NCBI GenBank assembly: GCA_016719385.1
Contig: JADJZA010000010.1
Coordinates: forward strand, 1 to 64,000
Direction of reading: 5' to 3'
Source of the DNA: Candidatus Microthrix subdominans
Lineage (GTDB): Bacteria > Actinomycetota > Acidimicrobiia > Acidimicrobiales > Microtrichaceae
Length of the DNA: 64,000 bases
Part shown: positions 16,701 through 24,565 of the stretch, piece by piece
How the letters are laid out: each line of letters opens with the position of its first letter
Numbering within the stretch: the stretch's first letter is position 1
The notes under the pieces: model-generated
Databases searched by the model: none
What the model was told of the DNA's origin: nothing
What the model saw: the letters and a program-made list of their open reading frames with translations, nothing else
Program-made: the position numbers and the translations under genes

Positions 16701-17955
16701 CGATGCCAACTGGACCCTCACCGTCGGCGATGCCGAGGTCGAGCAGCGCCCTGCCTTCGGCTGGGCGTCCCAGGCGAGCATCTCCTCGGGCGGCGATGCC
16801 AGGCTGGTGTACTCGCCGCCGTTGGTGCGCAACCTGGCGGTCATCGTGCAGCTGCTTGCCCTGGTGGCAGCGATCAACATCGTCAGCCGACGCAGGACCG
16901 GGGTGATCAAGGTGGGCGGCCTCAAGCGGATGCTGGCCGACCGACGGGAGCTCGTTGCCGAGCGGAAGCTGCGGCGGGAACAGGAGCCAGAGGTGGACGG
17001 ACCGCTGCTCCCCACCTCGGAGCTTCCGACGTTCACCATGGAGGGGGAGGAGGTGCCCTACGAGCCGCCCGAGAGCGACTGGTCCTTCGATGACGACGAG
17101 GAGCCGAGCCTCGACAGCGGTGCCCCAGCGGGCCTCGATGAGGAAGCGCAACCGGGGTTCGACGCCGATGCCAAGCCGGATGCTGCTCGCCCTGCGCCCG
17201 TGGCTTCCGATCGTGACGGCCCAACGACGCCGGACGGCCCGGCTCGACCCACCCCTCGGGATGGGGACGACGAGGCTGCGCCCGAGGTTCGGCCCGAGGC
17301 TGCGCCGGCTGCCCCGCCCGAGACCGTTACCCGGGAGACGTCCGAGGCTGACCGACGTGCCACGACCGAGGGCGATGAGGACACCGGGCTGGCCGACGAG
17401 CCCCAACTGCTCGACGACAAGGCCGAGTGGGACCCCGGCGAGCTGGAGCCCGAGTGGATGGCCGAGCCGCCGGCGGTGCGCCGCCGTCGTCGTCGCCGCA
17501 ACGTCGTGTTGCCCGGCGAAACCGAGACCGAGGCCGTCGTCGAGCCGTCCGGGGAGGAGCAGCCCGATGTCATCCCGTTCGGCGGCGGGGGCTCCGACGC
17601 TGAAGGGCCTGGCGACGAGGATGCAGCCGTCGCCGGTTCTGAGGACCATCCGGCAGGCAGCGGGCGCGGGCGCCGCCAGCGGCCACGGCTGCGGTTGGTG
17701 CGCGGCCGTCAAGACGATGAGCCCGATGAGCCCGACGCTGACGAGCCCGATGCGGCCGATGAGCGCGACGCTGACGAGCCCGATGCGGCCCAGCCGGCAG
17801 GTGGCCCGGCGGTGTCGGAGACGGGCGATACAGACGAGGAAGCACCGCCGCCGGTCGTGCGACGCCGTCGCTCCCGTCGCAACGGCGAGGAGGGCCGCAC
17901 ACCGGGCGAGGAGCGAGAGCCAACCGGTGACGACCCGAACGAGGAGCGGCCGTGA
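13732..17955 (+). CDS. Giant GT2 glycosyltransferase fused to a polytopic membrane domain with acidic tail
   Basis: 1407 residues, ATG at 13732. Residues ~38-270 are a GT-A domain: VVVVLVTHNPQETFETTLAS, a DxD-type site in CHDDVYLEP, an acceptor/base motif AYEEDTDLCWR, and a helical RSQYAHRARMVL segment. From residue ~400 follow about a dozen TM segments with external loops, including YEYWDGW-like and GLGATAPTPTLVGL stretches seen in this actinobacterial family, then a soluble external region and a last TM near residue 1035. The final ~330 residues are Asp/Glu/Pro/Arg-rich and probably disordered in the cytoplasm, with DEPDADEPDAA repeats and a RRRRRR cluster. Its stop overlaps the next start by four bases (GTGA). 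It probably makes or exports a wall or lipid-linked glycan; the product is unknown. Confidence 0.88.
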   Translation: MTSSRARGGLTISTRAKNPQDNQSAQAPRATTSGTGAPAVVVVLVTHNPQETFETTLASLEAQDYANQAVLVFDNDSDEPVDGRVKAVLSDAHVVRLAANRGFGAAANRAPAVVKGASFYLFCHDDVYLEPNTVSALVAEAFRSNAGVVGPKFVDWDEPEMLLDVGRAIDKFAFPAPVTEPGELDQAQHDAVRDTFSVNGATMLVRADLFEAVDGFPSDFSAYEEDTDLCWRVHLAGARVIVTSDAVVRHREATLREVPAAERLRSQYAHRARMVLTNYSGAHLARVLPQAVLFSLGDLILNLLAFRWVRAADVALAWTWNVAHLPRSLAIRRQVKGFRRSPDTEIRKLQVGGSARVTAFVRGTVGEGAARFNTGAQQSRTVVQRLREGPSQVAALASVLIALVLIIGSRSVILGDIPIIREFSGTGTSWSSMLREYWDGWRTTGLGATAPTPTLVGLVGSLSTLLFGGEGLARNLLIVGCLPAGVTGAWWMARGGSSSKTRALMMVAYVITPVPYNAIAEGRWGALGLWAGLPWMVGLLGRSAGAMPFAGSEFPTLKGLRATVALGLVTAAVTTVLPLAPLLMVIVALLMAAVGTLDRSDLARWERAVPTAIGASAIAFVLHLPWAIGLLLPLPSWSEIVGPVSTAGGPVALRDLVWLDSGPNSFGLVLVGLHLAGAFAILVGREWRFRLATQGWAIALVGWVLAWMGEARIGPVLPPPEVTLMLPVIGLSLAIGAGLAAFERDVAGSDFGFRQVFSMVAATLMVVASVAWVARSANGRWGLPEEGNLAVVGTLTSQAPEGEYRTLWLGDADVLPMGSWTLSNGSSFATTSGLFPRIGDWFEGPSSKGTDTLKEALEDAVAGKTTRLGRLLGAMGIKYVVVAQSGAPLAYDKGKAVVKPPDSTVNALDEQLDLARLSVSKSVFIYDNSAFTPEVAELPSGALDKAGSDLAAILTTDLSGAKAALPERGRFADGSGELADDVELYVARTHDANWTLTVGDAEVEQRPAFGWASQASISSGGDARLVYSPPLVRNLAVIVQLLALVAAINIVSRRRTGVIKVGGLKRMLADRRELVAERKLRREQEPEVDGPLLPTSELPTFTMEGEEVPYEPPESDWSFDDDEEPSLDSGAPAGLDEEAQPGFDADAKPDAARPAPVASDRDGPTTPDGPARPTPRDGDDEAAPEVRPEAAPAAPPETVTRETSEADRRATTEGDEDTGLADEPQLLDDKAEWDPGELEPEWMAEPPAVRRRRRRRNVVLPGETETEAVVEPSGEEQPDVIPFGGGGSDAEGPGDEDAAVAGSEDHPAGSGRGRRQRPRLRLVRGRQDDEPDEPDADEPDAADERDADEPDAAQPAGGPAVSETGDTDEEAPPPVVRRRRSRRNGEEGRTPGEEREPTGDDPNEERP
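17713..17790 (+). repeat. Acidic in-frame repeats in the GT2 C-terminal tail
   Basis: A 25-base unit (cgacgctgacgagcccgatg then cggcc) occurs identically at 17733-17757 and 17766-17790 with period 33, preceded by shorter gatgagccc units. It encodes DEPDEPDADEPDAADERDAD followed by EPDAA, an Asp-rich low-complexity segment. Confidence 0.85.
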
Positions 17956-19565
17956 AGTTTGTCCGAATGGGCGTGATCACCGCGGTGTTGGCGGTGCTGG
18001 CCGCACTGTCCGCCGTCAGCTTGGACGGTCGACGGGCGGACTCTGCCGGGGAGCAGGTGGAACAGCGCCTCGGCCTCCTCAACGAGATGGTGACCGCCGA
18101 CCCCGCCGGGACGCTCGACTCGACCTGGTACTGCGCGGCCACCCGGGTGCTGGAGGCCGGCAGCAGCAAACATGAGGTGCTGATTTCCAACGGCTCCGAC
18201 GAGCCTGTCAACGTCGAGCTGCGGGCCGTCCCGCTGAACACGAAGGCCAAGGTGCAACCTCCTCAGAAGCTGGAGGTGGCCGCCAACAGCGTGGTCGTCT
18301 TCGATGCGTCCACCTTGTCGAAGGAGTCGTCGGCGGCGGTTGTCGTCGAGGTTCGCTCCGGCGAGGTGGTCGTCTCCCACCGGCTGACCAACGGCACGGG
18401 CAGCTCACAGGCGCCGTGCACCTCCCGCCCGTCGGGCTCGTGGGACTTCCCGTACGTCAACACCGAGAAGGACGCCACGGCCCGGCTGTTTCTGTTCAAC
18501 CCCTACCCGGTTGCGGTGAGCGTTGACGTCACGCTGTCGACCACCGAGTACGTGCGGGTTCCCGCAGAGCTCAGCGGTGAGAGCGTTCCCCCCGGTCAGG
18601 TGAAGGTGATCAACCTCAACGAGCGTGCCCCCCGCCGGGACCGCCTGTCGGTGAGCGTGCGGTCCAGATCCGGGCTGCTGATCGCCGAGGTGGTGCAGAC
18701 GTTCTCGAAGGACAACCTGGAGTTCAACCTGTCCTCGGGCGAGGGCGGCGACGGCAAGGTGGACAAGGAGGAGATCGGCGAGCAGCCGGTGAAACGACGA
18801 GGCGTGGCGCTCGTGTCGGGTAGCCCGCAAGCGACCACCCATGCCGGGTTCGTCGACGGGTTCACCCAAGGTGGGGTGATCGAGCAGTACGTGGTGTTGA
18901 ATCCATCGGATCAGAACGCCGACGTCCAGCCGATCTGGATCACGCCGTACGGGCAGCCGCGTGACGGGATCGAGCCGCTGGCCAAGGTGATCCCGCCGGG
19001 CCGCGCCGAGACCATCTCGCTCGACCAGGAACAGCGAATCCCCCCAGAGGGGTTCCACCACGGGTTGGTGATCGCCGACCGGGGCGTGGCCAGCGCTCGG
19101 GTGCTGGTGAGCGTGGATGAGCGCAAGGACTCCACGGCGTCCGGCGACCAGCTGCGTCCCAAGCCGGCCACCGGCATCAGTATCTCACCGGGCATGCCCC
19201 TGGCCGCCGACCGCTGGTGGTCCGGTGGCATCACTCTGTCCGGCGACGATGAGGGCTGGCTGTTGGTCGACAACCCGTCCAGCACCGACTCGGCGTCGAT
19301 CAAGTTGCTCGTCCACGGGGACGGCAAGGTGGAGGCGGCCGAAGGTCTTGACGACTTCAAGATCGAGGCCGGGGGCCAGCTGGCCATCGACCTCCGCAGC
19401 CTCAAGCTGCCTGCGGCAGCGTTGGTCGAGTTGCGGTCGACGGCTCCGGTACAGGTTGAGCAACGGTTGGTCAGCGCCGCTGCCGGCGACTACTCCTCGG
19501 GACCCGCCATACCCGATGCGAGCACGGTCGTGTCGCTGGCCGACGTCGTCGGATCGTCGGGTTGA
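17952..19565 (+). CDS. DUF5719-like secreted/anchored protein
   Basis: 537 residues from GTG at 17952, overlapping the GT2 stop by four bases. One N-terminal hydrophobic segment (MGVITAVLAVLAALSAVSL) acts as a signal peptide or anchor. The rest is a series of beta-sandwich-like repeats rich in VEVRSGEVVVSHRL and VLVSVDER-type strands, with two cysteines (WYCAAT and APCTSR) that may pair. In other actinobacteria a DUF5719 protein follows the same giant GT2 gene, and I assign it from that context plus the overall look. Its role is unknown; translational coupling suggests that it partners the GT2 protein on the outer face of the membrane. Confidence 0.72.
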   Translation: MKFVRMGVITAVLAVLAALSAVSLDGRRADSAGEQVEQRLGLLNEMVTADPAGTLDSTWYCAATRVLEAGSSKHEVLISNGSDEPVNVELRAVPLNTKAKVQPPQKLEVAANSVVVFDASTLSKESSAAVVVEVRSGEVVVSHRLTNGTGSSQAPCTSRPSGSWDFPYVNTEKDATARLFLFNPYPVAVSVDVTLSTTEYVRVPAELSGESVPPGQVKVINLNERAPRRDRLSVSVRSRSGLLIAEVVQTFSKDNLEFNLSSGEGGDGKVDKEEIGEQPVKRRGVALVSGSPQATTHAGFVDGFTQGGVIEQYVVLNPSDQNADVQPIWITPYGQPRDGIEPLAKVIPPGRAETISLDQEQRIPPEGFHHGLVIADRGVASARVLVSVDERKDSTASGDQLRPKPATGISISPGMPLAADRWWSGGITLSGDDEGWLLVDNPSSTDSASIKLLVHGDGKVEAAEGLDDFKIEAGGQLAIDLRSLKLPAAALVELRSTAPVQVEQRLVSAAAGDYSSGPAIPDASTVVSLADVVGSSG

Positions 19566-19566
19566 G

Positions 19567-20004
19567 GTGATCGTTCAGCTGGTGATCGTCGCCGTCATCG
19601 TGGCGGTGACGATCGGGGTGGCGATCGCGTCCCGCCGCGTCGGTGGTGATGCCGCCCCGACCCCGAGCGGGTTCACCGTGCCTGGGCGGGTGGCGCGCAA
19701 CGACTTCGAGCACCCCGAGCGGCCGTGGCTGGTGGCGGTGTTCACCTCGGAGACCTGTGACAGCTGCGCCGGTGTCGTCGAGCGGGCCGCCCCATTGGAC
19801 TCGCCCGAGGTCGCCGTGGCGGCGGTCCCCGTGCAAGATCAGGCCGAGACCCATGCCAAGTACCGCATCGATGGGGTGCCGACCACGATCATCGCCGATG
19901 CGCACGGCACGGTGGTCGACAGCTTCCTCGGACCGGTGCAGACGATCCAGTTGTGGGACGCGGTCGCGGCGGCCCGGGCAGCGATCGAAGGCCCGGAGGG
20001 CTAG
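19567..20004 (+). CDS. Membrane-anchored thioredoxin-like protein
   Basis: 145 residues from GTG at 19567, one base after the previous stop. A single N-terminal TM (VIVQLVIVAVIVAVTIGVAI) is followed by a thioredoxin fold of ~100 residues: WLVAVFTSETCDSCAGVVER carries the CxxC redox pair (Cys-Asp-Ser-Cys) and GVPTTIIADAHG contains the cis-proline loop. With one TM and a positively charged residue pair just after it (SRR), topology is uncertain; an N-out/C-in anchor would put the redox site in the cytoplasm. It could keep cysteines of its neighbours reduced or paired. Its stop codon overlaps the opposing lipoprotein stop in the tetranucleotide ctag. Confidence 0.82.
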   Translation: MIVQLVIVAVIVAVTIGVAIASRRVGGDAAPTPSGFTVPGRVARNDFEHPERPWLVAVFTSETCDSCAGVVERAAPLDSPEVAVAAVPVQDQAETHAKYRIDGVPTTIIADAHGTVVDSFLGPVQTIQLWDAVAAARAAIEGPEG

Positions 20005-20900
20005 CCGTTTGCGATCGTGACCTGGTCGTCCGTGGCGGGGCTGTCCCCGTTGGGCGCTGTTCCCTGGTCGGACGCGCCGTCGACGACGACGCCGCCGGTG
20101 TCGGTGGCGGGGCCATCCGTCCCCGTGCCGTCACCGCTGTCACCGCCGCCGTCCGTGTCACCAGATGTCGTGGTCTCATCCTCGGGGATCGATGACGTCG
20201 TCGATGACGTGGAGGTCGACGTGGAGGTCGACGAGGAACTGGTGGTGGTTGAACTGCTGGTCGAGGAACTGCTGGTCGAGGATGAGGACGTCGTCGGATC
20301 GCCGGTGGTGGTGGTGACCCACTCGGGCCGCTTGGCGCCGATCTCGGGTGCTGGGAGCAGCGGGTTGCCACACCGGCAGCGGGTCACCGGTCGTGGGCCG
20401 CCCGACTTGCCCGAGTCGTCCTTGTCGACGAGCACCGCTGTTCCGGCCTCGAGGTTTGACGCGACCGGGAACGGCTTGCCCTGATCGTTCAACCCGTGGT
20501 TGGTGAACTTCGTGTCCTCGCCCAGCACCTGCGGCTCCAGGGTGTCGATGTAACCATCGACATCGTCCTGACTCATGCCCAACACCTCGGCATAGGCGGC
20601 CTTGGCCTCCGGGCGCTGATCGAGTTCGTCCTTCAGCATTTCCTTGTCGCAGCCGCCGCCTTGCCGGGCGCCGGCAAAGCCCTGGAAGACCGGACCGGTG
20701 TCCGGTGCGACGTCGACGGGAGCGGTGAAGGCGCCCTGGCCGGGCGCCGTCACGGATTCGAACACGAAGTCGCTCTCCTGCACCACGTCGTCACCGGCCG
20801 CTTCGTCGGTGTCGTTTCCGCAGCCGGCGGCCACCAGCGAGAATGCCACCAACCCGCCGATCAGTGCGCCGACAAGCGGTGAGCGGGTTCGTACACGCAT
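20001..20900 (-). CDS. Lipoprotein, DUF6777-like, with Ser/Thr-rich linker
   Basis: 299 residues from ATG at 20900, eight bases after a gagagg site; an ATG at 20906 would have only two bases of spacing. The signal peptide ends in a lipobox LVAAGC. The folded part contains a GGGCDKEMLKDEL block, MSQDDVDGYIDTLEPQVL, TKFTNHGLNDQGKPFPVAS and VTRCRCGNPLLPA, a pattern I associate with the DUF6777 family of actinobacterial lipoproteins. Three cysteines besides the lipidated one may form disulfides. A run of ~45 Ser/Thr residues follows, then an acidic Gly/Asp tail, so the protein could span the wall and be glycosylated. Function is unknown. It is downstream of ftsH on the same strand. Confidence 0.75.
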   Translation of the reverse strand: MRVRTRSPLVGALIGGLVAFSLVAAGCGNDTDEAAGDDVVQESDFVFESVTAPGQGAFTAPVDVAPDTGPVFQGFAGARQGGGCDKEMLKDELDQRPEAKAAYAEVLGMSQDDVDGYIDTLEPQVLGEDTKFTNHGLNDQGKPFPVASNLEAGTAVLVDKDDSGKSGGPRPVTRCRCGNPLLPAPEIGAKRPEWVTTTTGDPTTSSSSTSSSSTSSSTTTSSSSTSTSTSTSSTTSSIPEDETTTSGDTDGGGDSGDGTGTDGPATDTGGVVVDGASDQGTAPNGDSPATDDQVTIANG

Positions 20901-21047
20901 GGTCATAGCCTCTCTCAGTGTTCTTGACCGGACGAGGCGACCCTAGCGCCGTGTTGTCCGGAATGCCGCGGAACGCCGTGAAGCGCGAAGAACGCCATCA
21001 CAGCCCCCGTGGTGTACGCCGACAGGTTGGCCTTGCCGGCGAAGCCC

Positions 21048-23084
21048 TCAGTGCACCTCGGCGGTGTCGTGGGACGGGGTGTCGGATCGGTCATCGCCCG
21101 AGCCAACGACCGAGTCGCTTGCGGGCTCGCTGGCGGTGAAGCTGCCGAGGTAATCGGCTGGCGGGGCCGAACCAGGGTCGGGCGGGTGGCCCGGTTCGCC
21201 GGTGCGTCCAACCTTCACCAGGCGCAGCACCTCGGCACCGTCGATCGTTTCGTGCTCGAGCAGCTGGCGGGCCACCAGATCCAGGCCGTTGCGCTCGGTG
21301 CGCAGCAGCTCGCGGCATCGGCTCTGGGCTCGACGCAGGATCTTCTCGGTCTCCTCGTCGATGACCCGGGCCATCTCGTCGGAGTACTCCTTGGTGCTCA
21401 TCAGGTCGTCGCCGAGGAACACGGCGCCCTGGGATCCCCATGCCATCGGCCCAACCCGCTCGGACATGCCCCATTCCTTCACCATCGAATGGGCGAGCTG
21501 GGTGGCCTTGACCAGGTCGTCGGCGGCGCCGGTCGACACCATCTCGAACGTGATCTCCTCGGCGGTGCGACCGCCGAGCATCATCACCAGGCGGTCCTCG
21601 ATGAAGTTCTGGCGGTGGATGTGGCGCTCCTCGTCGGGCAGCGTCATCGTGACGCCCAACGCCATGCCGGCCGGGATGATCGTCACCTTGTGCAGCGGAT
21701 CCATTTCGGGGAGCACCGCAGCGCACACCGCGTGGCCGGCCTCGTGGTAGGCGATCGCTTCCTTTTCGGTGTCGCTGAGCACCATCGACTCGCGCCGCTG
21801 GCCCATCATCACCCGGTCACGGGCGTCCTCGAAGTGGTGGGCATGGATCTCGGAGGCGCCTTCGCGCACGGCGAAGAGGGCGGCCTCGTTGACCAGGTTG
21901 GCCAGATCGGCGCCGGACATGCCAGGAGTGCCGCGGGCGACCAGGTTGAGGTCGACGTCCGGCGACATCTTCTTGGCCTTGACGTGCACCTCGAGGATGC
22001 GGCGTCGATCCTCGAGCTCGGGCAACGGCACGACGACCTGGCGGTCGAAGCGGCCGGGACGCAGCAGGGCGGGATCGAGGATGTCGGGGCGGTTGGTCGC
22101 CGCCATCATGACGATGCCCTCGGTGGCCTCGAAGCCGTCCATCTCGCTGAGCATTTGGTTGAGCGTTTGCTCCCGCTCGTCGTGCCCGCCGCCCATGCCG
22201 GCCCCACGCTTGCGGCCGATCGAGTCGATTTCGTCGACGAAGATGATCGCCCGTCCGGCCTTGCGGGCCGATTCGAACAGATCGCGCACCCGGCTGGCGC
22301 CGACGCCGACGAACATCTCCATGAAGTCCGAACCGGTGACCGACATGAACGGCACCCCGGCCTCGCCGGCGACCGCCCGGGCAATCAGGGTTTTACCGGT
22401 GCCCGGCGGGCCGACCAGCAGCACGCCCTTGGGCACGCGGGCACCGATCGCTGCGAAGCGGTCCGGCTCCTTGAGGAAGTCGACGACCTCCCGGATCTCC
22501 ATCTTGACGCCGTCGTATCCGGCGACATCGGCGAAGGTCGTGCCCGGACGCTCGGACGAGTAGGTCTTGGCCTTGGAGCGACCGATCGACATGACGCCCG
22601 ACATCTGGCCCGACGCACGGCGCTGCATCCAGGCGAAGAAACCGAGGATCAGGGCGAAGGGCAAGATGATCGAGAGCAGCGACAACAGGCCGCTCTGCTG
22701 GGGAGTCTCGAAGGTGTACTCAACGTTGTTGTCCCTCAGGAGGACCTCGAGGTCCTGCGGGTTCTCGGCCGGGCCGGTCGACGTGAAGGTCTTGTCACCG
22801 TCGCCCTTGAAGGTGCCCTCGATCTTGCCGGTGGTGTTGTCCCAGGTGATGGACTTCACTTTGTCCTGCTTGACCTGGGCGACCAGCTGGTCGTACCGCA
22901 GCTCATCGGAGGGTGCCTCGGCGCTCGAGAAGTACAACACCGAGCCGATGACGATCGCGAGCAGGACGAACATCGACCAGCTCGGAAGCTTGCCGCCGAG
23001 GAAGCCACTCGGGGACGAGCCACCGGAGCCCTGACGTTGGGGGCCCTGGCCTGAGGGCTGCGGAGGTCGGGTCTGCTCTGGCAT
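21048..23084 (-). CDS. ftsH: ATP-dependent zinc metalloprotease FtsH
   Basis: 678 residues from ATG at 23084 (MPEQTRPPQPSG); an upstream in-frame start adds residues unlike the family. Two TM segments (about residues 36-53 and 132-152) bracket a small external domain. The AAA+ module has Walker A GPPGTGKT at 225-232, Walker B IIFVDEID and a second region of homology ending in RPGRFDRQVVVPLP. The protease has HEAGHAV as its zinc site. It degrades misfolded membrane proteins and selected regulators at the cytoplasmic face. The proline/glycine-rich N-terminus and acidic C-terminal tail are usual for actinobacteria. It is divergent from the DUF3499-like gene across 127 bases. Confidence 0.97.
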   Translation of the reverse strand: MPEQTRPPQPSGQGPQRQGSGGSSPSGFLGGKLPSWSMFVLLAIVIGSVLYFSSAEAPSDELRYDQLVAQVKQDKVKSITWDNTTGKIEGTFKGDGDKTFTSTGPAENPQDLEVLLRDNNVEYTFETPQQSGLLSLLSIILPFALILGFFAWMQRRASGQMSGVMSIGRSKAKTYSSERPGTTFADVAGYDGVKMEIREVVDFLKEPDRFAAIGARVPKGVLLVGPPGTGKTLIARAVAGEAGVPFMSVTGSDFMEMFVGVGASRVRDLFESARKAGRAIIFVDEIDSIGRKRGAGMGGGHDEREQTLNQMLSEMDGFEATEGIVMMAATNRPDILDPALLRPGRFDRQVVVPLPELEDRRRILEVHVKAKKMSPDVDLNLVARGTPGMSGADLANLVNEAALFAVREGASEIHAHHFEDARDRVMMGQRRESMVLSDTEKEAIAYHEAGHAVCAAVLPEMDPLHKVTIIPAGMALGVTMTLPDEERHIHRQNFIEDRLVMMLGGRTAEEITFEMVSTGAADDLVKATQLAHSMVKEWGMSERVGPMAWGSQGAVFLGDDLMSTKEYSDEMARVIDEETEKILRRAQSRCRELLRTERNGLDLVARQLLEHETIDGAEVLRLVKVGRTGEPGHPPDPGSAPPADYLGSFTASEPASDSVVGSGDDRSDTPSHDTAEVH

Positions 23085-23211
23085 CGCAGGCAGTCTACGG
23101 GGTGCCACCACCATCGGCGACGCACGCCCCGGCACACTGTGGGGGATCCCAGGTAATCGTGGTCACGAGAGGGTCCATGAGCTGCTCGTCCCCGGCCGGT
23201 ACGGTGTGAAC

Positions 23212-23451
23212 ATGAGTCGCACCGGGAGCAGAATATGTGCCCGCCCCTACTGCTCAAAGGTGGCAGCGGCCACCCTGTCGTATGCCTATGAGTCCGGGTC
23301 GGTGTGGTTGGACGACCTCACGGTGGATTCCCATCCGATGGTGCACGACCTGTGCGAGCTGCACGCCGACGCCGTGACCGTGCCCAAGGGATGGCGCGTG
23401 GTCGACCGCCGCAGAAGCGATGCCGTGGTTTCCCAGCTCGCCGTCGGTTAG
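23212..23451 (+). CDS. DUF3499-like small protein, possible zinc-binding
   Basis: 79 residues from ATG at 23212; a GTG two codons upstream is possible. The start MSRTGSRICARPYCSKVAA and the HDLCELHADAVTVPKGWRV block match the actinobacterial DUF3499 family as I know it, a small protein often found between ftsH or DUF5719 genes and manB. The CxxxxC pair together with CELH gives three Cys and one His in a spacing suitable for one zinc ion. There is no signal peptide, so it should be cytoplasmic. Its role is unknown. It ends eight bases before the CPBP protease start and is probably in one operon with it. Confidence 0.82.
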   Translation: MSRTGSRICARPYCSKVAAATLSYAYESGSVWLDDLTVDSHPMVHDLCELHADAVTVPKGWRVVDRRRSDAVVSQLAVG

Positions 23452-23459
23452 CTCAACCG

Positions 23460-24242
23460 ATGAACCAACGTTCGCGCCGGGAGGCCGCCAAGCCCACCCC
23501 CGACCCCGTGCTGACGCGTCTGGTCTGGCTCGCAGCCCTGTGGCTGGGGTCGCGGCTGATCGCTGGAGTGATCGCAGCGCCCTTCCTCGGCGAGGGCGCA
23601 CAGCTCGACCCGGCACGCCTGGTGATCACCCAGGTGCCGTTCTGGGCGGCGACGGTCGGGGGGTTGTACTGGATCTCCCGACGGGAGGGAGAGCGGTTCG
23701 GGCCCTTCGTGCGCTGGGGTTTCAAGCCCCCCGACGCCCTGGTCGGTCTGGTCGCCGGCTTTGGCCTGCACTGGGGCGTGAACCTGCTGTACCGGGCGCT
23801 CGACAGCGTCGGTGTCTCGGGAGACCCGTCCGAGTCGGCCCGCAAGCTGGTCGAGGCGTCGCCCGGCGTACTCGGCAAGGTGACGCTGGTCGTGATGGTG
23901 TCGGTGGGCGCGCCGTTGGTCGAGGAGCTTTACTACCGCGGCGTCGCCCAGCGCACTGCGGTCGAACTGGCGGGCGGCACGGCCGCACCGTGTGTCAACC
24001 GGCGCAGCGCGTTGGGTGCGGCGATCGGCATCGGGGCGGTGGCGGTGTTTTTCGCCCTCAGCCACATCAACTCCGGTGCCGACCTGATCCAGGTGCCCGG
24101 TCTGGTGCTGGTCGGGGTGGTGCTCGGCACCCTCACCTGGCGATTTGATCGGCTGGGCGCATCCATCGTTACCCACGGGGTGTTCAACCTGTGCAGCCTG
24201 CTGGTGCTGTGGGGCGTCTCAACTCCGCTGTTGGCCGGATAG
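23460..24242 (+). CDS. CPBP-family intramembrane metalloprotease
   Basis: 260 residues from ATG at 23460. Several TM segments carry the three CPBP/Abi motifs: VEELYYRGVAQ (Glu-Glu plus Arg), FFALSHINSG (His) and ASIVTHGVFNLCS (His). These residues place a metal and water inside the membrane, as in Rce1-type proteases that cleave within or next to membrane segments. Bacterial members act in protein maturation, bacteriocin immunity or are uncharacterised; the sequence does not decide which. The N-terminus is basic and cytoplasmic. It follows the DUF3499-like gene by eight bases and precedes the frameshifted membrane protein by 52 bases. Confidence 0.88.
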   Translation: MNQRSRREAAKPTPDPVLTRLVWLAALWLGSRLIAGVIAAPFLGEGAQLDPARLVITQVPFWAATVGGLYWISRREGERFGPFVRWGFKPPDALVGLVAGFGLHWGVNLLYRALDSVGVSGDPSESARKLVEASPGVLGKVTLVVMVSVGAPLVEELYYRGVAQRTAVELAGGTAAPCVNRRSALGAAIGIGAVAVFFALSHINSGADLIQVPGLVLVGVVLGTLTWRFDRLGASIVTHGVFNLCSLLVLWGVSTPLLAG

Positions 24243-24294
24243 TTCGCCCGCCCGTCGATGAGGAGTTGGTGTGCCGTCATGGCACCATGGGGCG

Positions 24295-24550
24295 ATGACC
24301 GACCTGGCTGATTCCCCCGCGCCCGGGCACCTCACCGACCACGCCGGTCTGTCCGAACCGACACCCCTGGCCGATGGGCGCTCGGGTGGCGCCGGCCCGA
24401 GCGCCGGTCGTTCCGCCAAGCCGTCGATCGGTCGCCGCTGGCCCGGGGGCTTTTCGCCGGCGCAGGCGGCCAACTACGCGGTGCTGACGGCGGCGACCGT
24501 CTTCATCTTCGTGTCCCTCAACCGGGCCGGCGGGCTGTGGTCGCGCCACC
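24295..24550 (+). pseudogene. N-terminal segment of the 24566 membrane protein, out of frame with the rest
   Basis: From the ATG at 24295 a coding-like stretch gives a hydrophilic leader (MTDLADSPAPGHLTDHAG) and a TM segment (NYAVLTAATVFIFVSLNRAG) ending in LWSR. Then the frame reads HPDRWGHGRP, unlike any membrane protein, while the +1 frame reads ATPTGGDMGAHVWGP, exactly the continuation expected for this family. The shift maps between about 24531 and 24550, in tcgcgcc, and could be loss of one CG from a cgcgcg run or gain of one G upstream. Either a natural mutation or an assembly error would explain it. Confidence 0.75.
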
Positions 24551-24565
24551 CCGACCGGTGGGGAC

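Noticed and set aside
20915..21211. Small minus-strand frame between ftsH and the lipoprotein gene
   Set aside because: It overlaps the ftsH 3' end and shows no ribosome binding site or family; probably a chance open frame.
21009..23054. 681-residue open frame opposite ftsH
   Set aside because: Composition is that of an antisense high-GC frame, and FtsH motifs on the other strand are complete.
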